Assembly: GCA_005888955.1 (NCBI GenBank)
Contig: VBCS01000264.1
Span: 1-7,949, forward strand
Direction of reading: 5' to 3'
Length of the DNA stretch: 7,949 nt
DNA from: Betaproteobacteria bacterium
Lineage (GTDB): Bacteria > Pseudomonadota > Gammaproteobacteria > Burkholderiales > Casimicrobiaceae
Of the stretch, positions 1 to 6,298 are shown piece after piece (position 1 is the stretch's first letter; each line of letters starts with the position of its first letter). The translations under genes and the position numbers were made by a program. Under the pieces are notes generated by a model. It made no database searches. It was not told the DNA's origin and was given only the letters and a program-made list of their open reading frames with translations.

Positions 1-1
1 G

Positions 2-1003
2 AAGCTGAACGACAAAGTCGAGGACATCGATTTCAATCCCGACGACTTCATGGCGCGGGTGAACAGTGACCTGATCGGGAAGTACGTAAATATCGCGAGC
101 CGGGCGGCGCCGTTCTTGACCAAATATTTCGACGGGCGACTCACGCCACCATCGGACTCTGGCCGGTTCGGTCCGGCAATCGTCGGCGCGGTCGAAATAG
201 AAGAAGAGGTAGCCGACGCATACCGCAATCGCGAATTCGGGAAAGCGTTACGTCTCATCATGGGCTACGCTGATCGCATCAACGAATATTTCGATTCTGC
301 CAAACCCTGGGAACTCGCGAAAGATCCAGCGAGGCGAGCTGCACTGCACGAGGTGTGCAGCGATTGCATTTCAGCATTTTTCAAAGCGACCGTTATGCTT
401 AAGCCCGTGTTGCCGGCGCTTGCCGAGCGCGTCGAGCGCTGGTTTGGAACGTCGAACCTGACGTGGGACGACATTGCGCGCAAGCCGCAGCGCGCGGGAC
501 GCGTGCCCGAGCGTGTAAGCGTTTTCGAACATCTCATGACGCGCATCGATCCGAAACAGATCGACGCACTCTTCGAAGCTCAGTCGGAAACTCCCTCGCC
601 TCCACCCGCCCCCGTCTTCACGCCCCAATCCGCAGAAGCGAGCACCGAATTGGCAACGGAATCGGCCACGGCCACGACGATCTCGATCGACGACTTTTCA
701 AAAATCGATCTCCGCATCGCCAAGATCGTCAATGCCGAGCAGGTCGACGGCGCGGACAAGCTCCTGAAGCTCACGCTCGACATTGGCGATGGCCGCCATC
801 GCACGGTCTTCGCCGGCATCAAGTCAGCGTACAAGCCCGAGGACCTGATCGGCCGCCTGACACCGATGGTCGCGAATCTCGCGCCGCGAAAGATGAAGTT
901 CGGCCTCTCCGAGGGCATGGTGCTTGCGGCATCGGGTGACGGCCCGGGAATCTTCTTGCTCGCGCCGGATTCGGGCGCAACGCCCGGCATGCGCGTCAAA
1001 TGA
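2..1003 (+). CDS. metG: Methionine--tRNA ligase, C-terminal part (5' end outside window)
   Basis: Charges tRNA-Met with methionine in the cytoplasm. The frame is open from the left edge, so the gene begins upstream; 333 codons are visible, and the ATG at 50 is an internal methionine, not the start. The opening residues KLNDKVEDIDFNPDDF followed by ARVNSDLIGKYVNIASR are typical of the end of the catalytic core and the start of the anticodon-binding helical domain, which continues to about visible residue 185 (the region around EYFDSAKPWELAKD is characteristic). A Pro/Ala/Thr-rich linker follows (about 190-230). The last ~105 residues, from IDDFSKIDLRIAKIVNAEQV to GMRVK, form the OB-fold tRNA-binding domain (EMAP-II/Trbp111 type) found at the end of the long bacterial MetG form. 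The catalytic HIGH and KMSKS motifs lie upstream of the window. The gene looks intact and ends in TGA. It appears unrelated in function to the operon downstream. Confidence 0.96.
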   Translation, partial: KLNDKVEDIDFNPDDFMARVNSDLIGKYVNIASRAAPFLTKYFDGRLTPPSDSGRFGPAIVGAVEIEEEVADAYRNREFGKALRLIMGYADRINEYFDSAKPWELAKDPARRAALHEVCSDCISAFFKATVMLKPVLPALAERVERWFGTSNLTWDDIARKPQRAGRVPERVSVFEHLMTRIDPKQIDALFEAQSETPSPPPAPVFTPQSAEASTELATESATATTISIDDFSKIDLRIAKIVNAEQVDGADKLLKLTLDIGDGRHRTVFAGIKSAYKPEDLIGRLTPMVANLAPRKMKFGLSEGMVLAASGDGPGIFLLAPDSGATPGMRVK

Positions 1004-1060
1004 CGCGGATGTCCAAGAGCAAGACGCGAAGCGTCGCAGCGATTGGTAACAGCCGCGTCA
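1001..1060. repeat. Nested inverted repeats around the metG stop codon
   Basis: TGACGCGG at 1001-1008, which includes the metG stop codon, is a perfect reverse complement of CCGCGTCA at 1053-1060. Inside it lies a tight hairpin, GACGC (1023-1027), loop GAA, GCGTC (1031-1035). The transcript could fold a hairpin within a larger stem just after metG. There is no T-run after either arm, so it does not look like a standard intrinsic terminator. It may stabilise the metG 3' end or mark the edge of the repeat that follows; neither role can be shown from sequence alone. Confidence 0.5.
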
Positions 1061-1113
1061 TCCCGGCGCAGGCCGGGATCCAGGTTTGTCCCCCGGCCCC
1101 CGCCGGAGTCGAC
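1052..1113. repeat. Bipartite REP-like palindromic element upstream of hyfB
   Basis: The stretch contains a perfect 8-bp hairpin, ATCCCGGC (1060-1067), loop GCAG, GCCGGGAT (1072-1079), followed by CCAG and then a second hairpin, CCGGC (1093-1097), loop CCCC, GCCGG (1102-1106). The outer ends GTC (1057-1059) and GAC (1111-1113) are complementary. The pattern GTCATCCC...GGGATCCAG, spacer, then a second GC-rich hairpin ending near GAC resembles dispersed palindromes common between genes in proteobacteria; this resemblance is from memory and copy number cannot be seen in one window. The element ends two bases before the hyfB start codon and so forms most of its leader. Confidence 0.65.
1105..1108 (+). 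promoter_or_regulatory. Ribosome binding site of hyfB inside a repeat hairpin arm
   Basis: GGAG lies 7 bases before the ATG at 1116, a good Shine-Dalgarno position, and decides the start of hyfB in favour of this ATG over the in-frame TTG at 1086, which sits within the repeat and would add ten non-conserved residues. The first two G bases also belong to the 3' arm of the second repeat hairpin (GCCGG, 1102-1106), so folding could partly mask the site. Confidence 0.55.
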
Positions 1114-1115
1114 TA

Positions 1116-3107
1116 ATGCACGCGCTGCCGCTCGTCCTCGCGGCGATCGTCGTTTGGCTCGCGATCGGCGCGCTGGGTCTCGCCCGGCCGCGCAATCTGT
1201 TCTATGTCGGACGCGTGCTGTTCACTGCCGGCGCGGTCATCGGACTGTTCCTAGCCGCCGTCGCTTTGATTGCCATGCGCGAAGTTCCGCAGACGATTGT
1301 GCTGCCGTTGGGCCTGCCCGATCTGCCTTTCCATCTGCGCCTCGATGCGCTTTCCGCATTCTTTCTGTTCCTTCTGGGCGCCGCGGCGGCGGGAATCTCT
1401 GTTTTTTCGGCCGGGTACTTTCGCGCCAGCGAAGGCACCGCGCCCGGTTTGCTCTGCCTCCAATACCACACTTTTCTCGCCGCGATGGCGTGCGTGCTCG
1501 TCGCCGATGACGCCTACCTGTTCATGGTCGCGTGGGAGACGATGGCGCTCGCGTCCTTCTTCCTGGTCACCACCGATCACCGCATCCCCGAGATCCGCCG
1601 CGCCGGCTTCCTTTACCTGCTGATCGCGCACATCGGCGCGCTGGCAATCCTGCTCTGCTTCGGCGTGCTTCAGGGGGAAACCGGCGACTACAGCTTCGGC
1701 GCGATGCGCTCGGTGACGCTGCATGCCGCGTGGCCCTCGATCGCATTCCTGCTCGCGCTGGCCGGATTTGGCGCCAAGGCAGGCCTCCTGCCGCTGCACG
1801 TCTGGCTGCCGGAGGCGCATCCGGCCGCGCCTTCACCGGTTTCCGCTTTGATGAGCGGAGTGATGCTCAAGACCGCAATCTACGGCTTGCTGCGCGTAAC
1901 CTTCGATCTGTTGCAGGGCCAGCTCTGGTGGTGGGGCGTGCTTGCGCTGGTTCTCGGGCTCGCGACGGCACTGTTCGGCGTGCTCTTCGCGACGGTGCAG
2001 ACCGACATGAAGCGGCTGCTCGCCTACTCCTCGATCGAGAATATCGGCATCATCGTCGCCGGCATCGGCCTCGCGATCCTGTTCAAGAGCTACGACAAGA
2101 CGCTCCTCGCGGCGATCGCGTTGACGGCAAGCCTCTATCACGCCCTTAATCACGCGTTCTTCAAGAGCCTGCTGTTCCTCGCCACCGGCTCGGTGCTGCA
2201 CGCGACGAAGGAGCGCAGTCTCGGCAAGCTCGGAGGGTTGATCCATCGCATGCCGTGGGTGGCCTGGCTCGCGCTCGCGGGGACGCTCGCCTGCGCCGGC
2301 CTGCCGCCGCTCAACGGCTTCGTCTCCGAGTGGTTGCTGCTGCAGGCGTTCCTGTTCACGCCGAGCCTCCCGCAATCGTTCGTCAACATGCTCGTCCCGC
2401 TGGCGGCCGCGGCGCTCGTGCTCGCCGCGGCTCTGGCCGCGTACGTGATGGTTAAATTCTACGGCGTGATTTTTCTCGGCCGACCGCGCGAGCCGAATCT
2501 CGCTTACGCGCATGATGCCGGACCCTTCGAACGCATCGCGCTGGTCTGGTTCGGCGCCGGCTGCCTGCTGCTGGGCCTGTTCCCCGTCCAGGTCATCGGG
2601 TTTCTCGATGCGGTCAATGCGATGCTGCTCGGTGCGACGGTGAACCGGCCGGGCATCTCTTGGTGGCTGCTGGCGCCAATCGACACCGATCGCGCCAGCT
2701 ACAGCCCGGTGATCGTATTGGTCGTTATCGTGGGCGTGCTGCTGCTTACGATCCAGGTCGTGCATCGCCAGTATCACGGGCGCCTGCGCAAGGGCCCGGT
2801 GTGGGATTGCGGCTTTCCCGCGCAGACGCCGCGAATGCAGGATACGGCCGAGGGCTTCGGCCAACCGATCCGGCAGATCTTCGAGCAATTTTTCCGCATC
2901 GAACGCATGCTGCCCACGCCATTCGATGTCCAGCCGAGATACTTCGTCAAGGCGGGTGATCACCTGTGGTATTGGCTGTATCTTCCGGTCGCCCGCGCAG
3001 CGGAATGGACGGCACGTCTCGTCGGGCGAATCCAGCAGGGCCGCATCTCGGCATATCTGACGTACAGTTTCCTGACGCTCCTGGCGCTGCTGTATTTCGT
3101 CAGATAG
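1116..3107 (+). CDS. hyfB: Hydrogenase-4-type component B, antiporter-like membrane subunit
   Basis: A 663-residue polytopic inner-membrane protein of the NuoL/NuoM/Mrp antiporter family, close to the ~670 residues of E. coli HyfB. These subunits carry ion (H+ or Na+) translocation in complex I and group-4 hydrogenases. About 14-16 hydrophobic segments can be read. Family hallmarks are present: the TM5 glutamate E141 in AWETMALASFF; K221 and H228 in GAKAGLLPLHVWLPEAH; K252 in MLKTAIYGLLR; AYSSIENIG at about 304-312; H and K350 in NHAFFKSLLFLATG. The C-terminal part has the HyfB-type extension with WDCGF (563-567) and a last hydrophobic helix (about 643-660), resembling the lateral-helix extension of NuoL. 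All ion-path residues I can recognise are kept, so the subunit looks functional. It is the first gene of the operon, 112 bases after metG, with hyfC 17 bases downstream. The start is ATG at 1116, preceded by GGAG at 7 bases. Confidence 0.93.
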   Translation: MHALPLVLAAIVVWLAIGALGLARPRNLFYVGRVLFTAGAVIGLFLAAVALIAMREVPQTIVLPLGLPDLPFHLRLDALSAFFLFLLGAAAAGISVFSAGYFRASEGTAPGLLCLQYHTFLAAMACVLVADDAYLFMVAWETMALASFFLVTTDHRIPEIRRAGFLYLLIAHIGALAILLCFGVLQGETGDYSFGAMRSVTLHAAWPSIAFLLALAGFGAKAGLLPLHVWLPEAHPAAPSPVSALMSGVMLKTAIYGLLRVTFDLLQGQLWWWGVLALVLGLATALFGVLFATVQTDMKRLLAYSSIENIGIIVAGIGLAILFKSYDKTLLAAIALTASLYHALNHAFFKSLLFLATGSVLHATKERSLGKLGGLIHRMPWVAWLALAGTLACAGLPPLNGFVSEWLLLQAFLFTPSLPQSFVNMLVPLAAAALVLAAALAAYVMVKFYGVIFLGRPREPNLAYAHDAGPFERIALVWFGAGCLLLGLFPVQVIGFLDAVNAMLLGATVNRPGISWWLLAPIDTDRASYSPVIVLVVIVGVLLLTIQVVHRQYHGRLRKGPVWDCGFPAQTPRMQDTAEGFGQPIRQIFEQFFRIERMLPTPFDVQPRYFVKAGDHLWYWLYLPVARAAEWTARLVGRIQQGRISAYLTYSFLTLLALLYFVR

Positions 3108-3124
3108 CGTCTGCTGAGTATCCG

Positions 3125-4075
3125 ATGACCGCGACCGGCTTTCTCTCCCAGCTGCTGCAACTCGCGATCGCGCTGTTTCTCGCACCGCTGTTGCTCGGCT
3201 GGGTCAACCAGTGCCGCGCGTGGCTGCAGAACAAAAGCGCCCCGTCGCTGCTCCTGCCCTACCGCACGATCCGCAAGCTCTTCCACAAGGATGCCGTCGT
3301 CGCCGAGAACGCGTCGCCGATATTCCGCATCACGCCCTACATCGTGTTCTCCGCGATGGCGCTCGCAGCCGCGATCGTACCTTCGCTTGCGACCGATCTG
3401 CCCTTTGCCGTGGCCGCCGACGCGATTGCGCTGGTTGGGCTGTTCGCGCTGGCCCGCGTGTTCATCGCGCTCGCCGCGATGGACCTCGGCACCGCATTCG
3501 GAAGCATGGGCGCGCGCCGTGAGATGTTCGTCGGGTTTCTCGCCGAGCCGGCTCTCTTGATGGTGCTCTTCACCGCGTCGCTGATCTCGGGCTCGACGCT
3601 GCTGCCGACGATCGTCGAGACGCTCGCCCACCGCGAGATCGCGATCTACCCGAGCCTCGCGTTCGCCGCGGTCGCCTTCACGATGGTGTCGCTCGCCGAG
3701 AACGCGCGCATCCCGGTCGATAATCCGGCGACACACCTCGAGCTGACGATGATCCACGAGGCGATGCTCCTCGAGTATTCGGCGCGCCACCTGGCGCTGA
3801 TCGAGTGGGCTTCCGCGTTGAAGCTGTTCAACTATTGGTGCATCGGCCTGGCGCTCCTCTTCCCGTACGGCATCGCGAGCGCAAGCGATGATTGGCTGGC
3901 GATTCTCGTCGCCACACCGGTGCTGATCGGCAAACTCGCCATTGGCGGGTTCGTCCTCGCGCTGATCGAAACGTTGTCGGCGAAAATGCGCATCTTCCGC
4001 GCGCCGGAATTTCTCGGCACCGCCTTCCTGCTGGCGGTGCTGGGAATGCTGGTCAACCTGCTCCTGGGAAGCTGA
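3125..4075 (+). CDS. hyfC: Hydrogenase-4-type component C, NuoH-like membrane anchor
   Basis: A 316-residue membrane protein of the NuoH/HycD/HyfC family (E. coli HyfC is 322). In complex I and group-4 hydrogenases this subunit anchors the soluble arm and links the catalytic end to the ion channels. About eight hydrophobic segments are visible. Signature elements are the cytoplasmic loop PYRTIRKLFHKD (45-56), the acidic stretch around D120, and the strongly conserved loop ARIPVDNPATHLELTMIHE (194-212) with E192, D199, E206 and E212, plus E217 just after. C-terminal loop residues K287 to R292 precede the last helix. The ATG at 3125 is chosen because homology begins there (MTATGFLSQLLQLAIA); the same frame is open upstream to 2966, but that part overlaps hyfB and reads as non-coding. 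The Shine-Dalgarno is weak (TGAG, about 8 bases upstream). The gene follows hyfB by 17 bases and its stop shares one base with the hyfE start (TGATG), which suggests translational coupling. Confidence 0.93.
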   Translation: MTATGFLSQLLQLAIALFLAPLLLGWVNQCRAWLQNKSAPSLLLPYRTIRKLFHKDAVVAENASPIFRITPYIVFSAMALAAAIVPSLATDLPFAVAADAIALVGLFALARVFIALAAMDLGTAFGSMGARREMFVGFLAEPALLMVLFTASLISGSTLLPTIVETLAHREIAIYPSLAFAAVAFTMVSLAENARIPVDNPATHLELTMIHEAMLLEYSARHLALIEWASALKLFNYWCIGLALLFPYGIASASDDWLAILVATPVLIGKLAIGGFVLALIETLSAKMRIFRAPEFLGTAFLLAVLGMLVNLLLGS

Positions 4076-4308
4076 TGAGCAACCTGCCCCTCTCTGCTCA
4101 GTTGATCAACCTGCTCGCCGCCGTGCTGCTGCTGCTCGCGTTCGCGATGCTGGCGCAACGCCGGGTGCTCACGCTGATCAGGCTCTACGCCTGGCAGGGC
4201 GCGGCGCTCGCCTGCTCGACGCTGATCGTGGCCTATTCCACGGCGCAGCCCCACCTGTATTTTTCGGCGGCGCTCACGCTCGCGCTCAAGGTCGTGCTGA
4301 TTCCCTGA
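4075..4308 (+). CDS. HyfE N-terminal fragment (77 residues before the TGA)
   Basis: This is the part of hyfE that would be made by ordinary translation from ATG 4075. It holds two complete hydrophobic segments (about residues 10-27 and 41-56) and the beginning of a third, so the product would probably be unstable in the membrane without its C-terminal part. GGGAAG at 4066-4071 is a possible but closely spaced ribosome site; coupling to the end of hyfC is more likely. Confidence 0.45.
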   Translation: MSNLPLSAQLINLLAAVLLLLAFAMLAQRRVLTLIRLYAWQGAALACSTLIVAYSTAQPHLYFSAALTLALKVVLIP

Positions 4309-4326
4309 CTGCTGCACCGGCTGATC

Positions 4327-4701
4327 GTGCCGACGACGATGATCATCGGCATCGTCCTCGTCGTGTTCGCGTTCAACCTTGCGGTACCGATCTCGCAGCT
4401 CGCCAGCACGGTCACGCGCAGCACGCTGGGCATCGCGATGGCGAGCGTGCTGTTGTCGTTCCTGATGATGATCACACGCCGGAAGGCGATCCCTCAGGTG
4501 ATCGGCTTCCTGGCGATGGAAAACGGCCTATTCTTCGCCGCGACCAGCGCGACCTACGGCATGCCGATGGTGGTCGAGCTGGGCATCGCGCTCGACGTGC
4601 TGGTCGGCATGCTGATCCTCGGCGTGTTCTTCTTCCAGATCCGCGAGCAGTTCGACAGCCTCGACTTGAAGCACCTCGAGAAGCTGAAGGAGGGCGAGTG
4701 A
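4327..4701 (+). CDS. HyfE C-terminal fragment (up to 124 residues after the TGA)
   Basis: The rest of hyfE could be made separately only by reinitiation at GTG 4327 or ATG 4339, 18 or 30 bases after the TGA. No purine-rich Shine-Dalgarno precedes either, so efficient independent translation is doubtful. The fragment carries the better conserved half of HyfE, with FNLAVPISQL, QVIGFLAMENGLFF and the C-terminal EQFDSLDLKHLEKL tail. Confidence 0.5.
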   Translation: MPTTMIIGIVLVVFAFNLAVPISQLASTVTRSTLGIAMASVLLSFLMMITRRKAIPQVIGFLAMENGLFFAATSATYGMPMVVELGIALDVLVGMLILGVFFFQIREQFDSLDLKHLEKLKEGE

Positions 4702-4753
4702 GGCCGGCGCGCGAGGCTCTGCCGAGCGAGGCCCGAAGGGCGCGTCGCCGGCC
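4702..4753. repeat. Strong GC-rich hairpin right after hyfE
   Basis: GGCCGGCG (4702-4709) begins at the base after the hyfE stop and is the perfect reverse complement of CGCCGGCC (4746-4753). Allowing one bulged T (4745), four more pairs form (4710-4713 with 4741-4744), giving about 12 G-C-rich pairs. The enclosed part can fold a small GCC/GGC or GCCC-GAA-GGGC hairpin. No T-run follows, so it is not a clear terminator; it could be an RNA-processing or stabilising structure, or part of an inserted palindromic element. Confidence 0.5.
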
Positions 4754-4772
4754 GACCGAGCGCGGCCGACAC

Positions 4773-4811
4773 GCGGCTCTTCATTGCGCTCCTTCCGTCC
4801 AAAGAGGCCGC
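4773..4811. repeat. Second imperfect inverted repeat in the hyfE-hyfF gap
   Basis: GCGGCTCTT (4773-4781) pairs with AAGAGGCCGC (4802-4811) with one bulged G, enclosing a pyrimidine-rich 20-base loop. With the preceding hairpin it means that most of the 144 bases between hyfE and hyfF can fold. The gap also has short direct repeats, CCGAGCG at 4722 and 4756 and GGCCGAC at 4750 and 4764. I see no coding frame in it. Confidence 0.4.
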
Positions 4812-4845
4812 AAGTGAGCGCCGCAATACGGTGGCCAGTAGACGG

Positions 4846-6297
4846 ATGACCGAAACCATAGCCGTGCTGGTCTTCCCGCTCGCCGGTGCGCTGCTGCTCG
4901 CCGCGATCGGCCAGCGCGCCTGGGCGTCGTGGGTCAACGTAGCGGTGAGCCTCCTCACCTGGCTCGCGTCGATCGCGCTGACCGTCCGGGTGATCAACGA
5001 CGGGCCGATGCTCGTCGCCGGCAGGCTTTTCTTTGTCGATTCCTTCAATGTGTTTCTGGTCGCGCTTACGGCGTTCGTGGGCTTCACGACGGCGATCTTC
5101 TCGCGCCCGTACATGCAGATCGAGCAGAACCACGGCCGGCTCACGCCGGCCCGGCTCAGGCTCTACCACAGCATGTATCAGGTGTTCAACTTCACGATGC
5201 TGCTGGCGCTACTCACCAACAACATGGGCATCCTGTGGGTCGCGCTGGAAGCTGCGACGCTCGCCACCGTGCTACTGGTGTCGCTCTACCGCACGCCGGC
5301 GAGCCTGGAAGCCGCGTGGAAGTATTTCATACTCTGCGGCGTCGGTATCGCACAGGCGCTGTTCGGCACCATCTTGCTCTATTTTGCGGCCGAGAAGGTC
5401 CTGGGTGCCGGGGGTAGCGCGCTGCTGTGGACCGAGCTCAACGGCGTGAAGGGACAACTCGAGCCCACCGTGCTCTCGCTCGCGTTCGTGTTCCTGCTCG
5501 TCGGTTACGGCACGAAGGTGGGACTTGTGCCGCTGCACAACTGGCTGCCCGATGCACACGCGGAAGGCCCCACTCCGGTATCGGCCGTCCTGTCGGGACT
5601 GCTGCTCAACGTAGCGCTGTACGCGGTCATCCGTTGCAAGGTGCTCGTCGAGGGTTCACTACAGAGTTCGTTCGCCCGCGAGCTGCTGATGGGCTTCGGG
5701 CTGCTTTCGGTCGTGGTCGCGGCGTTTCTCCTGTCACGACAGAAGGACGTCAAGCGGCTATTTGCGTATTCGTCGATCGAGCACATGGGCATCATCACGT
5801 TTGCTTTCGGCATGGGCGGGCCGATCGCAAGCTTCGCGGGCCTGTTGCACATGACCGTGCATTCGCTGACCAAGTCGGCGATCTTCTTCGCTGTCGGACA
5901 CGCCGCGCAGAAGGCCGGTACGCAGCTGATCGATGGCATCCGCGGCATGATCACGGTGAGCCCGATGATCGGCTGGGGACTCGCGCTGGGCTCGCTCGCG
6001 ATCCTCGGCATGCCGCCGTTCGGCGTATTTGCCAGCGAGTTCCTGATCCTGACTTCGGCGATGCGCGAGTACCCGTGGGCGACGCCGTTCCTGCTGGTCG
6101 GACTCGGCGTCGCGTTCGCCGCCGTGTTCTCCAAGGTGCAGCCGATGGTGTTCGGCGAATCGACCGCCGCACGCCTGCCGTACCGGCCGGCAATGGTGCC
6201 GGTATTCGTCCATCTCGGCCTGGTCCTGATGTTGGGCTTGTGGATTCCGCCGTTCCTGGCGGACTGGTACCGTCAGGCGGCAAGGCTCATCGGATGA
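4846..6297 (+). CDS. hyfF: Hydrogenase-4-type component F, antiporter-like membrane subunit
   Basis: A 483-residue polytopic membrane protein of the NuoM/NuoN/Mrp antiporter family, of HyfF type; the second ion-channel subunit of the complex beside HyfB. About 13-14 hydrophobic segments are visible. Hallmarks: TM5 glutamate E135 in WVALEAATLATVLLV; K224 and H231 in GYGTKVGLVPLHNWLPDAH; TPVSAVLSGLLLNVALYAVIR, where HyfB has lysine and this protein asparagine at the LLN position; K300 and K303 in RQKDVKRLFAYSSIEHMG; H339 and K343 in HSLTKSAIFFAVGH; GMPPFGVFASEFLIL. It has no C-terminal lateral helix like that of HyfB. Start choice: homology begins at MTETIAVLVFPLAG, so ATG 4846 is preferred over the in-frame GTG 4831; neither has a strong Shine-Dalgarno (GGTGG lies 11 bases before the ATG). 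Unlike the other genes of the operon it does not abut its upstream neighbour but sits 144 bases after hyfE. Its stop is followed at once by the hyfG start region. Confidence 0.92.
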   Translation: MTETIAVLVFPLAGALLLAAIGQRAWASWVNVAVSLLTWLASIALTVRVINDGPMLVAGRLFFVDSFNVFLVALTAFVGFTTAIFSRPYMQIEQNHGRLTPARLRLYHSMYQVFNFTMLLALLTNNMGILWVALEAATLATVLLVSLYRTPASLEAAWKYFILCGVGIAQALFGTILLYFAAEKVLGAGGSALLWTELNGVKGQLEPTVLSLAFVFLLVGYGTKVGLVPLHNWLPDAHAEGPTPVSAVLSGLLLNVALYAVIRCKVLVEGSLQSSFARELLMGFGLLSVVVAAFLLSRQKDVKRLFAYSSIEHMGIITFAFGMGGPIASFAGLLHMTVHSLTKSAIFFAVGHAAQKAGTQLIDGIRGMITVSPMIGWGLALGSLAILGMPPFGVFASEFLILTSAMREYPWATPFLLVGLGVAFAAVFSKVQPMVFGESTAARLPYRPAMVPVFVHLGLVLMLGLWIPPFLADWYRQAARLIG

Positions 6298-6298
6298 G

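Larger units (their letters stand above)
4075..4701 (+). pseudogene. hyfE: Hydrogenase-4-type component E, interrupted by in-frame TGA
   Basis: Membrane subunit of the NuoK/MrpC-like HyfE family, which packs between the NuoH-like and antiporter-like subunits. One frame runs from ATG 4075 (TGATG overlap with hyfC) to TGA 4701, 208 codons against 216 residues in E. coli HyfE, but codon 78 (4306-4308) is TGA. The residues on both sides are convincing HyfE: LTLALKVVLIP before it and LLHRLI, then GIVLVVFAFNLAVPISQL, QVIGFLAMENGLFF and the C-terminal FFFQIREQFDSLDLKHLEKL after it. The membrane glutamates expected from NuoK-like proteins fit E149 (MENG) and E168. In related sequences, as I recall them, the interrupted position is tryptophan (IPWLLHRL), so a single TGG to TGA change explains the break. 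The stop falls in the third hydrophobic segment. TGA ends metG, hyfC and hyfF here, so it is a true stop in this genome. It may be a recent nonsense mutation, a sequencing error, or a leaky stop: the following C is a readthrough-prone context. Identity is certain; functional state is open. Confidence 0.8.

Noticed and set aside
1001..1079. Intrinsic terminator after metG
   Set aside because: Hairpins are present but none is followed by a run of T, so a Rho-independent terminator is not supported.
1004..1115. Sigma-70 or sigma-54 promoter for the hyf operon
   Set aside because: No convincing -35/-10 pair and no GG-N10-GC sigma-54 box could be read; the region is dominated by palindromes. A promoter may exist but is not supported.
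1833..3185. Long antisense open frame of 450 codons opposite hyfB
   Set aside because: It lies wholly across hyfB and the start of hyfC, is extremely rich in Arg, Glu and Gln, has no recognisable domain, and is the usual shadow of a high-GC gene.
2960..3790. Antisense open frame opposite hyfC, and similar ones opposite hyfF and hyfG
   Set aside because: Arg/Glu/His-rich low-information translations mirroring well supported genes; no start context or homology signal.
4306..4308. TGA reassigned to tryptophan in this genome
   Set aside because: TGA terminates metG, hyfC, hyfE and hyfF at the expected protein ends, and other tryptophans in these genes are encoded by TGG.
4337..4348. Perfect 12-bp palindrome CGATGATCATCG as a regulator binding site
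   Set aside because: It lies inside the hyfE coding frame (TMII codons) with no spacing expected for an operator, and no loop for a hairpin; coding constraint and chance explain it.
4306..4350. Selenocysteine insertion at the hyfE TGA, with a downstream GCCGA/TCGGC (4329-4333/4346-4350) hairpin as SECIS
   Set aside because: The position sits in a hydrophobic membrane segment where the family has tryptophan, not cysteine, and the hairpin is short, starts about 20 bases away and lacks a convincing bacterial SECIS shape.
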